From Angiostrongylus vasorum (Eukaryota; Nematoda; Chromadorea; Rhabditida; Metastrongylidae): a stretch of 64,000 nucleotides of DNA. The notes under the pieces are model-generated. The model searched no databases, had not been told where the DNA came from, and saw nothing but the letters and a program-made list of their open reading frames with translations. The translations under genes and the position numbers were made by a program. This document shows positions 26,722 to 38,779 of this stretch, in pieces; position 1 is the first letter of the stretch; each line of letters starts with the position of its first letter. Where the stretch lies: positions 534,302-598,301 of the forward strand of contig JADANN010000218.1 of assembly GCA_018806985.1 (NCBI GenBank), written 5' to 3'.

Positions 26722-26822
26722 CCTTCCGCAAACCTTTGCGATATTCAGAGCCCAGGCCAGACTCGAACCTGCGATTATTCCTTTCTGGGGACTCACGTTT
26801 TACCTACTGCATCACCCCGGGT
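26722..26822 (-). mobile_element. SINE family B or tRNA pseudogene
   Basis: Minus strand: CCCGGGGTGATGCAGTAGG (head), then a textbook B box GGTTCGAGTCTGG at 26757-26769. GAATATCGCAAAGG follows, as in other family B copies. The standard tRNA cloverleaf does not close well, so it is not called a functional tRNA. Confidence 0.55.
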
Positions 26823-27096
26823 TTTGTTAAACATTGTGATTTCAACATAGAAAGTTCCAATTTTGTGTAGATTCGAATTTTCCCCCATATATTTCGAAAC
26901 ACCACGGCGATTACTTGAAGAATAAGAAGTTTAAGAAAAATTGGAAAGCAAAGCGAAGCATTTAAGAAAAAAAAGAGCGATTTGAACTCAGATAAATAAA
27001 GAAAGAAAAAAGTCCCATATGTGCATAACAGTGGAAGGAAACTAAGCTGAATGAGCGATGGTGCAGATGAGATAGTGGGCGGATGTGCGGATGAAC

Positions 27097-27205
27097 CAAT
27101 GAATGAATGAATGAATGGACGAACGAATGAATGAATGAGTGAATGAATAAATAAATGGACGAATGAGTGAATGAATGAATGAAGGGACGAACAAATGAAT
27201 GACAA
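27097..27205. repeat. (GAAT)n tetranucleotide tract
   Basis: Repeated GAATGAATGAATGAATGGAC blocks with GGACGAA interruptions. The Ser/His/Ile-rich minus-strand ORFs are by-products. Confidence 0.95.
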
Positions 27206-27494
27206 AATAGACGATTAACTGGATGCATGAGAGAGCGAATTAGAAGAAGACAATATGCAATAAAACTCACACTACTGTTTATCATTCCGCAAAGGACTCG
27301 CTTCACACAACTGGCCTCAAATTCTTATAAACACTTAGCATAAAATCTAATAAAGAATTTCTTGCTTTTAAACGCAAAACTTTCATATGAGTTGAAGAAA
27401 ATGTAAGCATTAGGTGCCTTTAGGTGTCAAGCCTATAATTAATGTGAAACTGTTCATCCTTTCTGCTTCGTCCGCCGAGATGAAAATGAGCTCA

Positions 27495-27900
27495 CTTGGA
27501 TACTTGGATAATTGGATGGCCAGCCTTCACCGGTTGTGCAGGCCTCAGTATAATGTCCACTTTTCAGAGTTTTGCTGGTTTAGTCACTGAGGTTCTCTGG
27601 AGTCTCGAGGTCAGCCTAGCAAAGTTTGTCGTCACCCATGTGGTCACCACCACAGGCGGTGACCCGTTTTGTGGATCAGAGGGAGATTTGCCGCAGTGCA
27701 ACTAGTTTGATACCACGATGGTGATGGATCCTGGTATTGGTTTACTCTTAGCTAGGGCTTCCTGATGGAAACGCCGAACTCCTTCTCAGCTTGCGAGATC
27801 CTGCCAGGGGGAATGAATCCCTTTGCACGATACCAAGTAATGCCTCCCAGCCACGACGAGGCGGTCAACCGTTGGGAGGGAAGTGAGCTTACGATTGTGG
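27495..27900. repeat. Dispersed repeat, family C, longer copy
   Basis: Positions 27495-27615 (CTTGGATACTTGGATAATTG ... GAGGTCAGCC) are shared with 43291-43402. The following 300 bp are GC-richer than their surroundings. On the minus strand at about 27760-27850 there is an open stretch containing WYRAKGFIPPGRISQAE, which may be the remnant of a mobile-element ORF. No catalytic motif is visible. Confidence 0.5.
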
Positions 27901-29504
27901 TTCTAGTGGTTCAGCGTAAGTTTATGCAAAGAATAATCGCCATGTTGGTAAGAACCTACTCTCATGACGGCGAATCTTCCACTAATCCGACGAACTGCTA
28001 TTGATAGTGATTTGGCAAAACAACAACTGGCATGCATTTCTTGAAATTTTAGTGAAAAAACCAAACCAGAAAGAGACCAATATCTTTTTGACCTGCAGTG
28101 CAGTCCGTACACATCAGTATTTGAACAATTTACTTAAGGACATGGATACTTAGTGGTCTTTACCGAAATTTTTTTTACACTATGGGTGAAAATCAATATG
28201 GTAACACTAAATTAGTAAAATCAGTTTTCTCAATTTGCATCCTGGTCGATCTAAAGCGGCAAATGTTTCGGGATACTCTTGAGGACGTTCTGATGAAAAA
28301 ACTGCAAGAAAAGAAACAAGCAAAGAAGCAAAGGATGATACCAACCGTTATCTGAAGTGAAGTTTAATGAATGAGTGCATCGCTGAGCCAACATCACTAA
28401 CGAATCGATTCATTCATCATTCAATCATTCGCTCTTGCCTTTCATGTTCACGCATCGTTGAATAAAATGCGCACAACGATTAACGACGTCATCACGGTGA
28501 TTATTATTGGCTACGATTGAACGCTCTTTGGCAATTTCTTCCGAATACATAAGTTTTCATGGATGAAGAAAACAACTGTGTGATGTTGCATCGCAATGTA
28601 CTTCAGTTTTGACGACTCCACTACTCATAAGACTGTCTCTGTTGTCTTGATAGCTCTCTTCAGTGAAGGCGTACTATCATGCAGTAATGACAGATTATTT
28701 GTGGACATCAAATTGTGATGCAAGCTGAGGGTGAATCGTAAGATGAAGCCATTGGAGTTGGATTTCTCATCACTGATTTACATCTCATTGGGAAATCCTA
28801 GTCGTAATGATGGCATGAACGATAACTTCTCGTGACGACGAAGCGATTAATCAGGAACAACATCGTTGAAAAAAGTTTACACATGCCTAACACAACAACA
28901 CCGTTTTTTAGTTGGCAGTAGTTTTATATCAAGATATTTTCGTAATCTTTCTCTTTCCATCAATTGTTTGAAAATAACTTAGCAAATACTTAAGGATGTT
29001 AGACATCGTAACCCTGTACTACGATACGAAGTGACATTGATGTTAACGTGCGCAAATTATTTGTCATCTTCTGAAGGCGGTTAGCGAGTTAATCCATTCA
29101 AAGCGGAACCAAAGTCTAAAAAGAATACGACAACTTAATCGACACTTAGCTGTTCCTAGCTATGTGTTAGACCTTATGGCCACTGCATTAATAATAAAAA
29201 AAGGATTATTATAGTAATTAATCCATGACAATTCTAACAAGCAAGCATGACTCAAGTCGACAGCAACACTTGTTATTTTGATGCGAAGGTCCGAAACCCT
29301 CATGGGCATACGTCCGTACAACGAAGTACTTTTTTCTGGTTTATTTTCTACGCAAGGTATCCCAAGTGTCTTGTTGACTGGTCGGCCATCCATCCAGTCT
29401 ATTGTATTGTTTCACATTTCGATGCTTTTTTTTCTGTTCACAACAGTTTCCACCTGGCTGGATGCTGGTTACTGTAGCCGGAAGTGGCATGGGGTGATAA
29501 CGAC

Positions 29505-29600
29505 GTTTTGCGCGTCCGTGAAAGCTGCGCTATTTCGTCGACTTGAAATTTCGCATCGCGTCGCGAGCGGCCGCGCCGCGTCATGTCCCACCGTAATCTC
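29505..29600. other. GC/CpG-rich island
   Basis: CGCGTCGCGAGCGGCCGCG stretch within an otherwise AT-rich region. A 138-codon + strand ORF crosses it without a recognisable domain. Confidence 0.35.
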
Positions 29601-31014
29601 GGGTAGCTTTGAAAACTATGTCCAACTTCAGTTCATTCACGCTACCTCTTTCACGTCGCTATCTTCTTACCGTTTTCACATCCTATCTCATTAAAGTACC
29701 CGGATTTCTGAGTTCTAAAGCTTTCAGAGGAGTTTTCCTTTTGAGAAATCGAAAGCTTTCTAGAATTTTTAAATGATCCTATGTGCAGCCGTTACGTGGC
29801 TGGACAAAAGTATCTAGAATGGTCCATATGGCTAGGTGTCTGCTTCGTCACACAGCGTGATTTCTGCGTGGCACCGGATGATATGGTTGAAACTAATTGA
29901 TCGATGAAGCACTAGGAGTTTCAACACGTTTCGTATTTCACAACGGCAAACTATTCCCTTATGGGAGAGGTTCAGCCCTTCACACCCTTGTGGTCGTGAT
30001 GGATAGGCAATAATATTTAAGTCACAGCAAGAATGAAAACCTTTTTAAAATTGCATAACTAGGTGTAAATGGTTTCCTATCATACGTTTATAAAAAACGG
30101 AAGCATCATTCTTAAATTTTTTTTAACTCACGGATAGCTGTTCTAAAGTTCACTTGAGATTCATATTTTTTGAATACTGTCGCAGTTTTTCTAAGAGATC
30201 CATGGTTTCGTAGCTTAGACTGAGAATTATGTGGCAGCGATGAATAAAAATCTCCCCTTAAAAGAATTGTTTACCCTTTTTCTAAAGCATGTGAGCCGAA
30301 TCCATCATCAAAATCAGAAATCATTATTCTACAGAACCCAGTGCTATATTTCTGGGTATCAGTCCTGAACCTCTTTTTTTTGACTTCTTTCTTAGTGTCT
30401 TGTTTTCTGAATCATAACACTCCCACCATGATTTCTCCTCCTGTTCGAGAACTTACAGCCGTTGTTATCAATGGACATTGTTGTATAAAATTACCATGAA
30501 CGCATAAATTACAGAAAACGCGTAGAAATGCGTTTTTTTCTGAGAACAAGAAGAACAGATGTTTTGAAGTCTTTGGGTTCTAATTTTGACCAACAGTGGT
30601 TGAAAGACCTCTACAGATGGACTTTATTTCGAGTCGAACTTTGGGATGCTCATAGTTTTCCACTTCTTTGGGCTTAAACTGCTAAAGATCAACTTTTTTC
30701 TGCTTCAGGCCGACCATCTTGCAACGCCTTTATTATTATCAGCTTACCGTCCGTTTTTATTGTCAACTTTGTTGTTGTTCTAGTTCATCACCCCAATGAC
30801 TTCAATCTTCGCTTGCATTGCAAAAATCAATAACTACATAATATACACATGAGGCCGCATGAATTGCACTGATGGGAATTTTCCTTCAATTATTTTTATC
30901 AGAATTCCATCGATTCGCTGTTTTTCTGTTCAGTGCTCGTCGTCGCGTTGCATTTGGTGATTCGGGGGTTTTTTTCCGTCCTAAGCAAACATTTGTTGAT
31001 CGGAGGTCGTGCCC

Positions 31015-31160
31015 CGTACAGTCGTCATCCGTCCGATGATTTACTGCGTCTTCTGTCGATTATACGTAATTAGTCCTGGTCGAATCATTGTCGTTATAGT
31101 CTCATCGTCGTCGAATTGACGACGTCGACCATCATCGTCACTATTGTCGAGTTCATCGCG
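31015..31160. other. GTC/GAC-rich island upstream of ceh-13
   Basis: Repeated TCGTCGTCG and GACGACGTCGACC words, about 2 kb upstream of the Hox gene. No gene recognised. Confidence 0.3.
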
Positions 31161-33055
31161 TCTGTTGTTCAACTTCACTTTCCATGTGTACGACAAAAAG
31201 TACAATGTATTGAATACCAGTGGATGAACGTCTTTGCTTGCATCGGAATGGATTTATCAAGCTGCGATCTTCATCAAGTCAACAAATTCGGGAATTACAC
31301 ACTGCCTTTTTTCCTGTAAATTTTAAGGGCCTTCAAGGTCTTTCCTTTTCTGAAGACCAAAGCATTTGATACATTGTGAAGACTGGTTAAAGGTTACAGT
31401 ACAAAGTGGGTCAACGATGTCGATAAAGACAAATAGTATTTACTCTCCAACAAATAAATGTATTTTAGAACCTCCTGTATGGAGCAAACCACACTCCCAA
31501 GTGGTTGAAAACTCATAAATCATACTGTGAAGGATTTTTTTCGTCATCCCAGTGCTACTAGTAAATAATTGCTATTTAAATTCCTCTGATTTTCCAAATT
31601 CCATCATACTCACTGATTCACGTAGCTCAACTGAAAGATAGAACTTCGTGCTTTCCTTACTTTTCAGTAATCTCATTCCTCATCTAAGCATTCCATACTC
31701 GAAACTTTCCCCCATCTCGCCTTGCCAGTTTTTTCAATGTCAAACACTCCTTGAAAGATCCTACTGTACCAGAGATTTTTCATATATTTTTAAGTACTCT
31801 CCACGAAGTTTTAATAAGCTGAAATTGCAAGAAAAATTATGGGACTTTTGACACATCCTCATCTAAGCAGCGCCTTCTCAGATTTTCCATTCAGTCACCT
31901 ACGTATTTCAGCGACGAGGTGATTGCAGAGACACTGAATTTGACAGAGTCGTCCGTTAGTGGTTTTCTCAGTTGTTCGTCTTGTTTTATCAGCCATTTGA
32001 TTCTCCTCTCTCACTTCTGAGGAACAAATCTGCCCTTTTCTTCATATTGGTAGAATTCTTTTGAGAACTCTGCAATGGAAACCACTTGTAATCGATTTTT
32101 TTTGCACAAATCTTAGTTATTTAAAGTTTAAAATCTGGAAAGCACATGATAAGACCAGCAAATTAACTTTAGGTTACAAACGTCTTTCATTTTTATACCG
32201 CGACATAAATTAAGAACGGGTCGTTTTTTTTGGGTTCGCTTAGTCGGCATAACAATATATTTCTTGTAGAAGGAGCAGAAAAGCGCGTATTCAACGACGC
32301 GACCAATTGGAGAGATCCAGATTTGGTGTACACTTGTTACAGAGCCAGTTCTACTGATGTCCGTTCGCTGGTATCCTTAGCGAACTTGTAACGTCGTGCT
32401 GCAGTAATCCAGAGAGCTGAATTTGCTGTGCGACATTCCTAAGTCTCTGATATTTCAAAAATATACCTCCTTTTTTGCTGAATTGTTATGGAAAATTACT
32501 GATTAAATTTCTTTTCTGGAAAAAGAAGAAAACGGATGAAATGTCAAATTTTCTAGATGATTTTCCATTTATTTCGAAGTTTCTGAAGCTTTTCAAAGCG
32601 CAATGGATAGGATTTTTCAGACAAGACTAACAAGTGGCAAATTCGAATAAAAGGACTCAAGTCAATGAATACTTTGTGAACGTCTTTTTCTATTATCAGT
32701 AATCAACCATATGTTCATTGTGCTCAAACGAATTTCCCGCTTCTCAGTGGTACTCAAAATTTGCCGGCACATTTCACTCGCTATTTTTTTTCCAACATAT
32801 TACTTCTTTTTCATCAGCGGTTTGGAGTTTTTGTGAGTTTCCGATTTATTGAAAAAAATTTTCCGAGAAAGAAAGAGAGTTTATTAGAAGAAACCCAAAT
32901 GCAACGTCATCGTGGTCTATTTCGCAGCCCATAATTCTCTCCTTATCGCGTCATTAATATCGTTTTGGAGCACATTCGCCTATATTCACACTACACGCTA
33001 ATTTCTGCACTTCCTATTAATCATCTCCCGTTCTGCGAACCTCGTAAATGTCGTG

Positions 33056-33069
33056 CGCTTCAGTTTCAG
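33056..33069 (+). promoter_or_regulatory. Candidate SL trans-splice acceptor / 5' end of ceh-13 mRNA
   Basis: The sequence GCTTCAGTTTCAG gives two overlapping nematode-type acceptors (AG at 33062-33063 and 33068-33069). No ATG occurs between this site and the proposed start at 33237, whereas an unused ATG lies just upstream at 33047. Spliced-leader addition here would therefore make ATG 33237 the first start codon. This is inference from sequence; an ordinary upstream non-coding exon would use the same acceptor. Confidence 0.4.
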
Positions 33070-33236
33070 CAGTGATACGGTAGCGTCACGCGGTGACTGG
33101 TCAGCAGCACCTTCGTCCAATTGTCGATTTGCTGGCCACGCCCACCACTAGGCGGAGTCAGAGAGCGGTCTCTTGTCAGACGCCGTTTGAGCAGTGTGAT
33201 TTATTACCGCCACCACCGGCAGCTGATTTACACGGA

Positions 33237-36126
33237 ATGAGCTGTGCAGAGTCCTACACACCATACTATGAATGGCCAACACAGCCACCGTATGCACCAT
33301 ACCCACGATGTGACCCACCTAGGTACGTTAGTATTCAGAAAGCTTGCGCAAAATTTTCCTCCACACAGTTTTTGCTACAAAAGTGCTATTTTTTCGTTGT
33401 AAATTATAGTATTTAGAGCTTTCGAAGCGAAATGTTGAAGGATTCCGTGTCCACTTGTCAAATAAAAAAGCATGTTTATACTTCCTGTTTTCTATCCGTT
33501 AGATACCGTACCGATTTATCACTACTCTGAATAAAATGTTCGGCGGCAGTTTGTCGTTTCTTTTTTTTGCACTATCGATTAGAAAACCATTCGCAACTGG
33601 AATCTGAAGAATAACGAGCTTCCTTTAAAAAAATCCTTTAAAGTGCCCAGTATCCTAGGAAAATGACAAAAATTTTGTTTCATGAAGTTCAGACAACTTA
33701 GATTGCGAGGAAACGTTCTAATTCAAGCCCTTCTACTACCAAGAGCTTTACGTTGTCATAATTCTTGTTCTTCTAAGATATACTCTTTCTATCAAGGAAG
33801 TGAATATTAATAGAAACCGTTATTTATGCTGCTGCGTCTCAGATTTTGACAACTGACGCAGAGATGATGTGGAGATTTTTTTGCTTCCATAATGACCGGC
33901 AGAGAGTTCTTTTACAGTACAACGACAGTACGTAAAATTCCAACAGTCGGTGTTTTAGAAACATAAATCCACCCACATCGACAGTTTCTCATGCGTACAG
34001 CAACATTCCTCCGTCATCAACAAGCGAATTGTGGACGGCGGCTACAACGCAGTTTCCACATCAACAGGCTGCTATGACAAATACCTACAAGTGGATGCAT
34101 ACGAAAAGATCACACAAACCTTCCGGTATGCTCATTTCACTATATTCAGTTTGTATTCATAGTGCTCTTTCCTTCTGTTTATCTAGTTCCATTCCTATTT
34201 TTTTTCTTTTGCAAACTCCTACCATGACAATTTACTCACGAAAGAAAAAACGCTATACTTTAGGCAATCTCTCAAAAACGATAGAATTCTGTACAAATTT
34301 ACGTTGACCACATTCGATTACGGTATCTGGTTTTCGTTTTTTATTTTATTGTTCTTCAAAAATATTCCGGTTTCCTAGGACGCTGTTTAGCTCTGTGTCG
34401 TCGGTTGCTCTTATTCTTCTCAATGTTTGCTATTACTTTTTGTTCCTATTACATCTCACCCTAAACACACATCCCCAGGTGCCGAACTAGACCATACCAA
34501 ATCTCTTCAATCTCGTTTGCGTCTTAGCCTAAGGTCAATTGCGGTATTGCGGTCTTTAAGACGTCGGCCTCGAACACATCATATTATCGGCCTCCTCCCC
34601 GGCCGTTCATATCACCGGCGGCTCTACAGAGACAGAGAGAGAACAGAATGAGATTAAGAGAGGCACGAAGTGAGAGGTAGAAAGAAAGTCTCACCTGATA
34701 GACACCACCTCATTTTTCTGCACCACGTCAATCACCAACTAGTAACACCCACTGGATCTACACTAAACTGAAACCGAACCTTTTTTTTTGTAAATTCGTC
34801 ATAAATTCTTGTGTAGGACGGCAGAGGAATTTAAAGGGTTTTTTCTTACTTATTGGACATTATCTCTCACTTTTTGTAATTATCTATAAGCAATAACTTA
34901 CCTCGCTTTTCGAAGAACTGCATCAATTATACCGGACCGATAAAATACGAACCATGCTGGTTGTGGGTAACTAGTTTTCGTTTTTTTTCTTTACTTTAAT
35001 ATTCTGTTTTGGTCAGCAGTACCCATATTTTTCCGTTTGGCGAAGTTATGTTCAGTTCAACATTAACTAGCCCTTCCCAAGTCAGTCTAGCAATTCATAG
35101 ATTCCAGCCGAAGCGAACTTAACGATAGTCGTTTAACACAGAAAATATACCATCCAGTCATACTGCTTTACAGAATCCTTTCAAATTGAACTTTATCAAA
35201 CTAACCTGAAAGTTGGAATCTACAAACAAAGAAACAATTCAGCAATTCGTTCTAATGAATCACAAGTTTCTACATTCTCTACAACTTTATACAAGCTTAT
35301 AATTCAACTTGAGTGCCTCTAACTTGAACTCATTCCGGCACTTATTAAACGAGGTTCGCTTACCTGGATTGGTGGAGAACAGATCTTCTGAACTCACCAT
35401 CGGTACCATCAACCGTCTTTCTGGCGTTGGCAATTACGTGAAGATGCGACTAATGTGTTTGTTCCGTTGGATCATGATTTGTTTCGGCAAAAAAAACTCA
35501 AGTGCCTGACATTTGCTGTCTCTTTGTATCACACAACAAAACACTAACTCGGACTCGATCAATGACTTTTCTAATGGACTCATTCCCGTTCAAATCTTCT
35601 TAAAGTGGCTTCCCATTTATTTTCGACACTTATCGATTTTAGCGACATAGAAAGTTTATGAGAGATGTCATGTGATAATCGGTTGCCGCACAGCGATATC
35701 AATCAACTCCCCACTGGCATACGGTAGTTCGACGGCGCGCGCCCAAATTCGCATCACCATTCACCTCTTTACACTTACGAACCCGATCGCTACGTCCTCG
35801 TCCACGTGCCGTTATTGATTTATCGATTTTCAGCTCCGAAACGTAAGGTGGTCGACGAGAACGGCACCAATCGCACCAACTTTAGCACGCATCAATTGAC
35901 CGAATTAGAAAAAGAGTTTCACACTGCCAAATACGTGAATCGAGCGAGGCGAACTGAAATCGCCCAGAATCTGAAACTTAACGAAGCACAGGTGAAAATT
36001 TGGTTTCAAAACCGACGTATGAAGGAGAAGAAGCGAGAAAAAGAGAAGGCGTTTTTGGCACGTAATGTGATGCCGTGGGACAACTCACCGCCGTCGTCGG
36101 AAGACGTGAAGCTGCCGCTTTTGTAG
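33237..36126 (+). CDS. ceh-13: Labial/Hox1-class homeodomain transcription factor (ceh-13 orthologue), three exons
   Basis: Exons read as 33237-33322, 33959-34125 and 35834-36126; phases join exactly (AG|A, then G|CT) and give 181 residues plus stop. All introns are GT-AG. Residues 72-75 are YKWM, the labial-type hexapeptide that contacts PBC (Exd/Pbx/CEH-20) partners. Residues 94-153 are a complete 60-residue homeodomain without an intron, with W48, F49, Q50, N51 and R53 in recognition helix 3 ([10 protein letters not shown]), followed by a basic KEKKREKEK stretch and a short acidic tail. Residues 1-28 are rich in Tyr and Pro. ATG 33237 is chosen because it is the first ATG after the upstream acceptor at 33069 and an in-frame stop lies at 33081. 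Known for the family: sequence-specific nuclear regulator of anterior embryonic patterning. From memory the C. elegans protein is slightly longer, about 200 residues. Exon 2 could instead start at 33947, which keeps the frame and adds four residues. The homeobox is certain; the first exon is slightly less so. Confidence 0.9.
34480..34660 (+). promoter_or_regulatory. GC-rich island inside the second ceh-13 intron
   Basis: A GC-rich stretch, including CGGCCTCCTCCCCGGCCG, sits inside an otherwise AT-rich 1708-bp intron and is followed by a GAGA-rich tract. No coding frame joins the flanking exons. An intronic control element is possible but unproven. Confidence 0.3.
35860..36039 (+). other. ceh-13: Homeobox (60-codon homeodomain) within exon 3
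   Basis: Starts at NGTNRTNF and ends at MKEKKRE. The N-terminal arm NGTNRTNF and the helix 1 stretch [14 protein letters not shown] are diagnostic of the labial/Hox1 group. Helix 3 reads [10 protein letters not shown], with Gln at position 50 and Asn at position 51, the usual determinants of TAAT-type recognition. This is the strongest protein-level match in the window and the only homeobox found in it. Confidence 0.97.
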
Positions 36127-36801
36127 ATCAACAACGATCACGTTCGTATCGTACTTCACAAATATTTTCACATAACTATATGTCTATAATAATTTAAAGG
36201 TGTAATGTTCGTTGTTTGTTATGTTCTCACCGCCATCACCGGTGTAGATCAAACGCTCATCGCTCCACGGGTCTCTTTTTCTTCCACACTCTCTATCGTT
36301 TGCTATGTGTCTCTATTCGTTCGTCGTATGCCCGCAAGCGCTCTTGTTTTTTATATGCTCTCGTTCTCTGAGCCCTCACCGCGACCGATGATCGATTAGA
36401 TGCTATAAGTCGCGTTCCTCTGCATCTATGCAGACTCTGGGCTCTCGGCATCTGACCTTTTACCGCCTCAGCGCACGGTTCTGCCATCTGCTGCAGTACT
36501 TCGAGTTTTTTGTAGTTTCTGATGGAGAAAGAAACAAAACGAAAGTTCCACGCTGCTATCGTCTCACATTCACAACCACATCCTCAACCATAACACTGTT
36601 CTGCTCTTATATCTTTTTCATCGTGTGCGTGTCGATATTTTTTTTTGAAGGAAAAATAATGAGACATAATTAGCACTTATTCTTGACGACATTTCGCTCT
36701 GCTGTCTTTGGCTTTTTCATGAATTTCCTCCTTTTTTATTTTGCGGCTCAACGCGACTTCTCTTCAAGTGTACAAATCATATGATGTAGGAATTATGACT
36801 G

Positions 36802-36807
36802 AATAAA
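36802..36807 (+). terminator. Candidate poly(A) signal AATAAA of ceh-13
   Basis: The only canonical AATAAA I see on the + strand between the stop codon (36124-36126) and the SINE that begins about 80 bp further on. It would give a 3' UTR of roughly 700 nt. Closer non-canonical AATAAT hexamers (around 36188 and 36657) could be used instead. Confidence 0.35.
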
Positions 36808-36882
36808 GGTTGATTTATTTTTTTTATGCGTAGGCCAAAGACAGGAAGAGATGGTTATAATTGGTCGTTGAGGGAAAGAATA

Positions 36883-37165
36883 AGGCTCTGTAAAGCTCTC
36901 TGCGTCCATCAATCCCTGAGGGATGCGCCGTGCATTCGACCTCATTAAGCATCGTTGAAGGTGATTGAATGCATAATCGGCCTTTACAGTAACTCGCGGT
37001 GGCCTGCCGATGTATCGAGCCAGTGCTGCCATCCTCTCAGACAAGTCTGGTGCCACTTTTTCCGAACCCGGAAGGTTAGAAGGCTTGCTGAGCCACAGGC
37101 GCGGGGACTGATCTCCCGTTTATGTTGTAGGACGTCTCCAACCAGTGCGCCACATGCACCCTTTA
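36883..37165 (-). mobile_element. tRNA-derived SINE, family A, with short target duplication
   Basis: Antisense copy just downstream of the Hox gene. GAAAGAATA occurs at 36874-36882 and again at 37166-37174, consistent with a target-site duplication. Internal blocks GATTGAATGCATAATCGGCC, CGATGTATCGAGCCAGTGC and GACAAGTCTGGTGCC match the family. Confidence 0.85.
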
Positions 37166-38779
37166 GAAAGAATAGGAACAAAGAATATGCTTGGTATCGG
37201 AATGGTCTTTTTTAGCAAAGCAGCTCATAGATTGCAAAACCAAAAAAATATTAAGAAAAGAATCAGCATAAAGGTGATCTAAGAATAATACTTTCTTTAT
37301 AAACTAGCCAATTCTTATCGTATAAAACTTAATTAAAAGCCTATCTTGTCCCAACTTGTGGAAGCATTCACACAGCATTCATTCTTCGCTGTCAATAGAA
37401 TTGTTATCAAGCGTCTATTAAAAAAGGTTTCACATTAAGGTGACAGATTTTCTTCATACAGGGTTACTGGAGAGTACCCCATTATGAAATTTCTACAATT
37501 TATCTCTTAGCTACAGCCTTCAAAAGAACTAAATTCGCTGGGGTACCTGCATTTGCCACTAAATTATCAAGCAGCGCAGGGAACTACAACTCAACCGATT
37601 TCACAGGGATCTCTTGTAGAATGAAAGGTATAACTTCTCGTATTTGTACTTCATACTCTTCCTAAGCCGTTAGCATTGGCAAGTGGGCTCATTCCTTTAA
37701 TCAACACCAAAGAATGAATATATTCATGGACTATCAAGTTAACACTAGGTTGATGAAAAAATTTTATTCGGCTAGCGTTTCGACGTCTTCGTCTTCCCCA
37801 AAGCCGACGATCCCAGTCGATGTTCCACAATAGTCGTTCGTACCCTCGATGTGTTGTCTTCGTCGTCCTATCGAATTGCACGGAATTTTATTTCTTCGTT
37901 CATGTCCCCTACATTGTATGAAATCCACCACTATAAGACGATCACTGTAGGTGTGCCATGAATTCATTTGAAAGTATAGCGGTTGTCGGCCAACAGCTCT
38001 TGGCTAGCAACCTGAAACGGAAACTATTACTATTTATTGAATGCAGGAAATAAATTAATCTCCAGTGGGTTATCTCAAAGTTTCTAAGTCGTAAACTATT
38101 CTTTCCCCCTTGCGTACATTGCAAGTTAATTGAGTAATAAAAGCAGCAATAAGGAACCTCCGAAGGAGATGAAGTTATGTCCATTGAAAAGCCGAAGTCG
38201 ATGCAAATTTGACTGATAAGCCTTCGTTTCATTTTTATTTTCGTGAAGAAGCAAGAATAAAACGCAATGGCACTCTGGTTTGACCAAATCTCTGCTTTGA
38301 CACCACTCTTTGTGCCGGAAAGGATGTGGCATCTAACCGGTGTTTGTTCAAAGAAGTAAGAATACTGCTTATAAACAGGAATGATTAAGGAGGAAAGTTG
38401 GAAAAACTTTTTAATTCATTAGAGGGAACGCCGCTCGAACGGTGTTCGAAAAGAATTCGCTATTCGAGCAGTGCTCGCTCTATTGAATTCGACTGGATGC
38501 TACAACGAGTAGCCACGGAGGCACAAGTACCAGTTTGAAACCATCGACTAGGATCAATGCGGTGAAGAATAGAAATCTTTAAACCAGCTTTTTTTCACCT
38601 CAGCTATACAAACAATTGCTGATTATTCTTGGCGGGATTTAATGAAAGTCGGTTTTTAAAACATTTTCAATTCATGTCGTGGGAAAGCAATGCTGATAGA
38701 GAGTAGAGAATATCGCTTTTCATTGGACAAATGTTCCCAGTGGTGGTATTTTGTTTTGGGTTTTTTTTGCTGTATTCGG
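37166..38779. other. Spacer downstream of ceh-13
   Basis: Holds the weak minus-strand exon candidate at 37.8-37.9 kb; nothing else supported. Confidence 0.5.
37768..37944 (-). CDS. Weak candidate terminal exon, cysteine-containing, acidic C-terminus
   Basis: On the minus strand an acceptor CACCTACAG is followed by an open frame of about 58 codons. It contains FIQCRGHERRNKIPC and ends GFGEDEDVETLAE at a TAA that overlaps an AATAAA. That is a tidy 3' gene end for a nematode. No upstream exon could be joined and no family is recognised. A 60-codon open frame is not improbable by chance, so confidence is low. Confidence 0.25.

Larger units (their letters stand above)
27901..33055. other. Upstream flank of ceh-13, no gene recognised
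   Basis: Two GC-rich islands (29.5 and 31.0-31.2 kb); otherwise AT-rich. ATTAAT and TTAATCA words near 32950-33025 could be homeodomain sites close to the ceh-13 start. Confidence 0.5.

Noticed and set aside
26722..26822. Functional tRNA gene
   Set aside because: The B box is excellent, but the cloverleaf arms and anticodon stem do not pair convincingly by eye; kept as a SINE or pseudogene.
26804..27306. Ser/His/Ile-rich membrane-like ORFs
   Set aside because: Translation of the (GAAT)n tract and a neighbouring SINE B.
35309..35509. Extra ceh-13 exon in intron 2
   Set aside because: Open for 66 codons, but inserting it is unnecessary: exon 2 and exon 3 join in phase, and the hexapeptide-to-homeodomain linker already has a plausible length.
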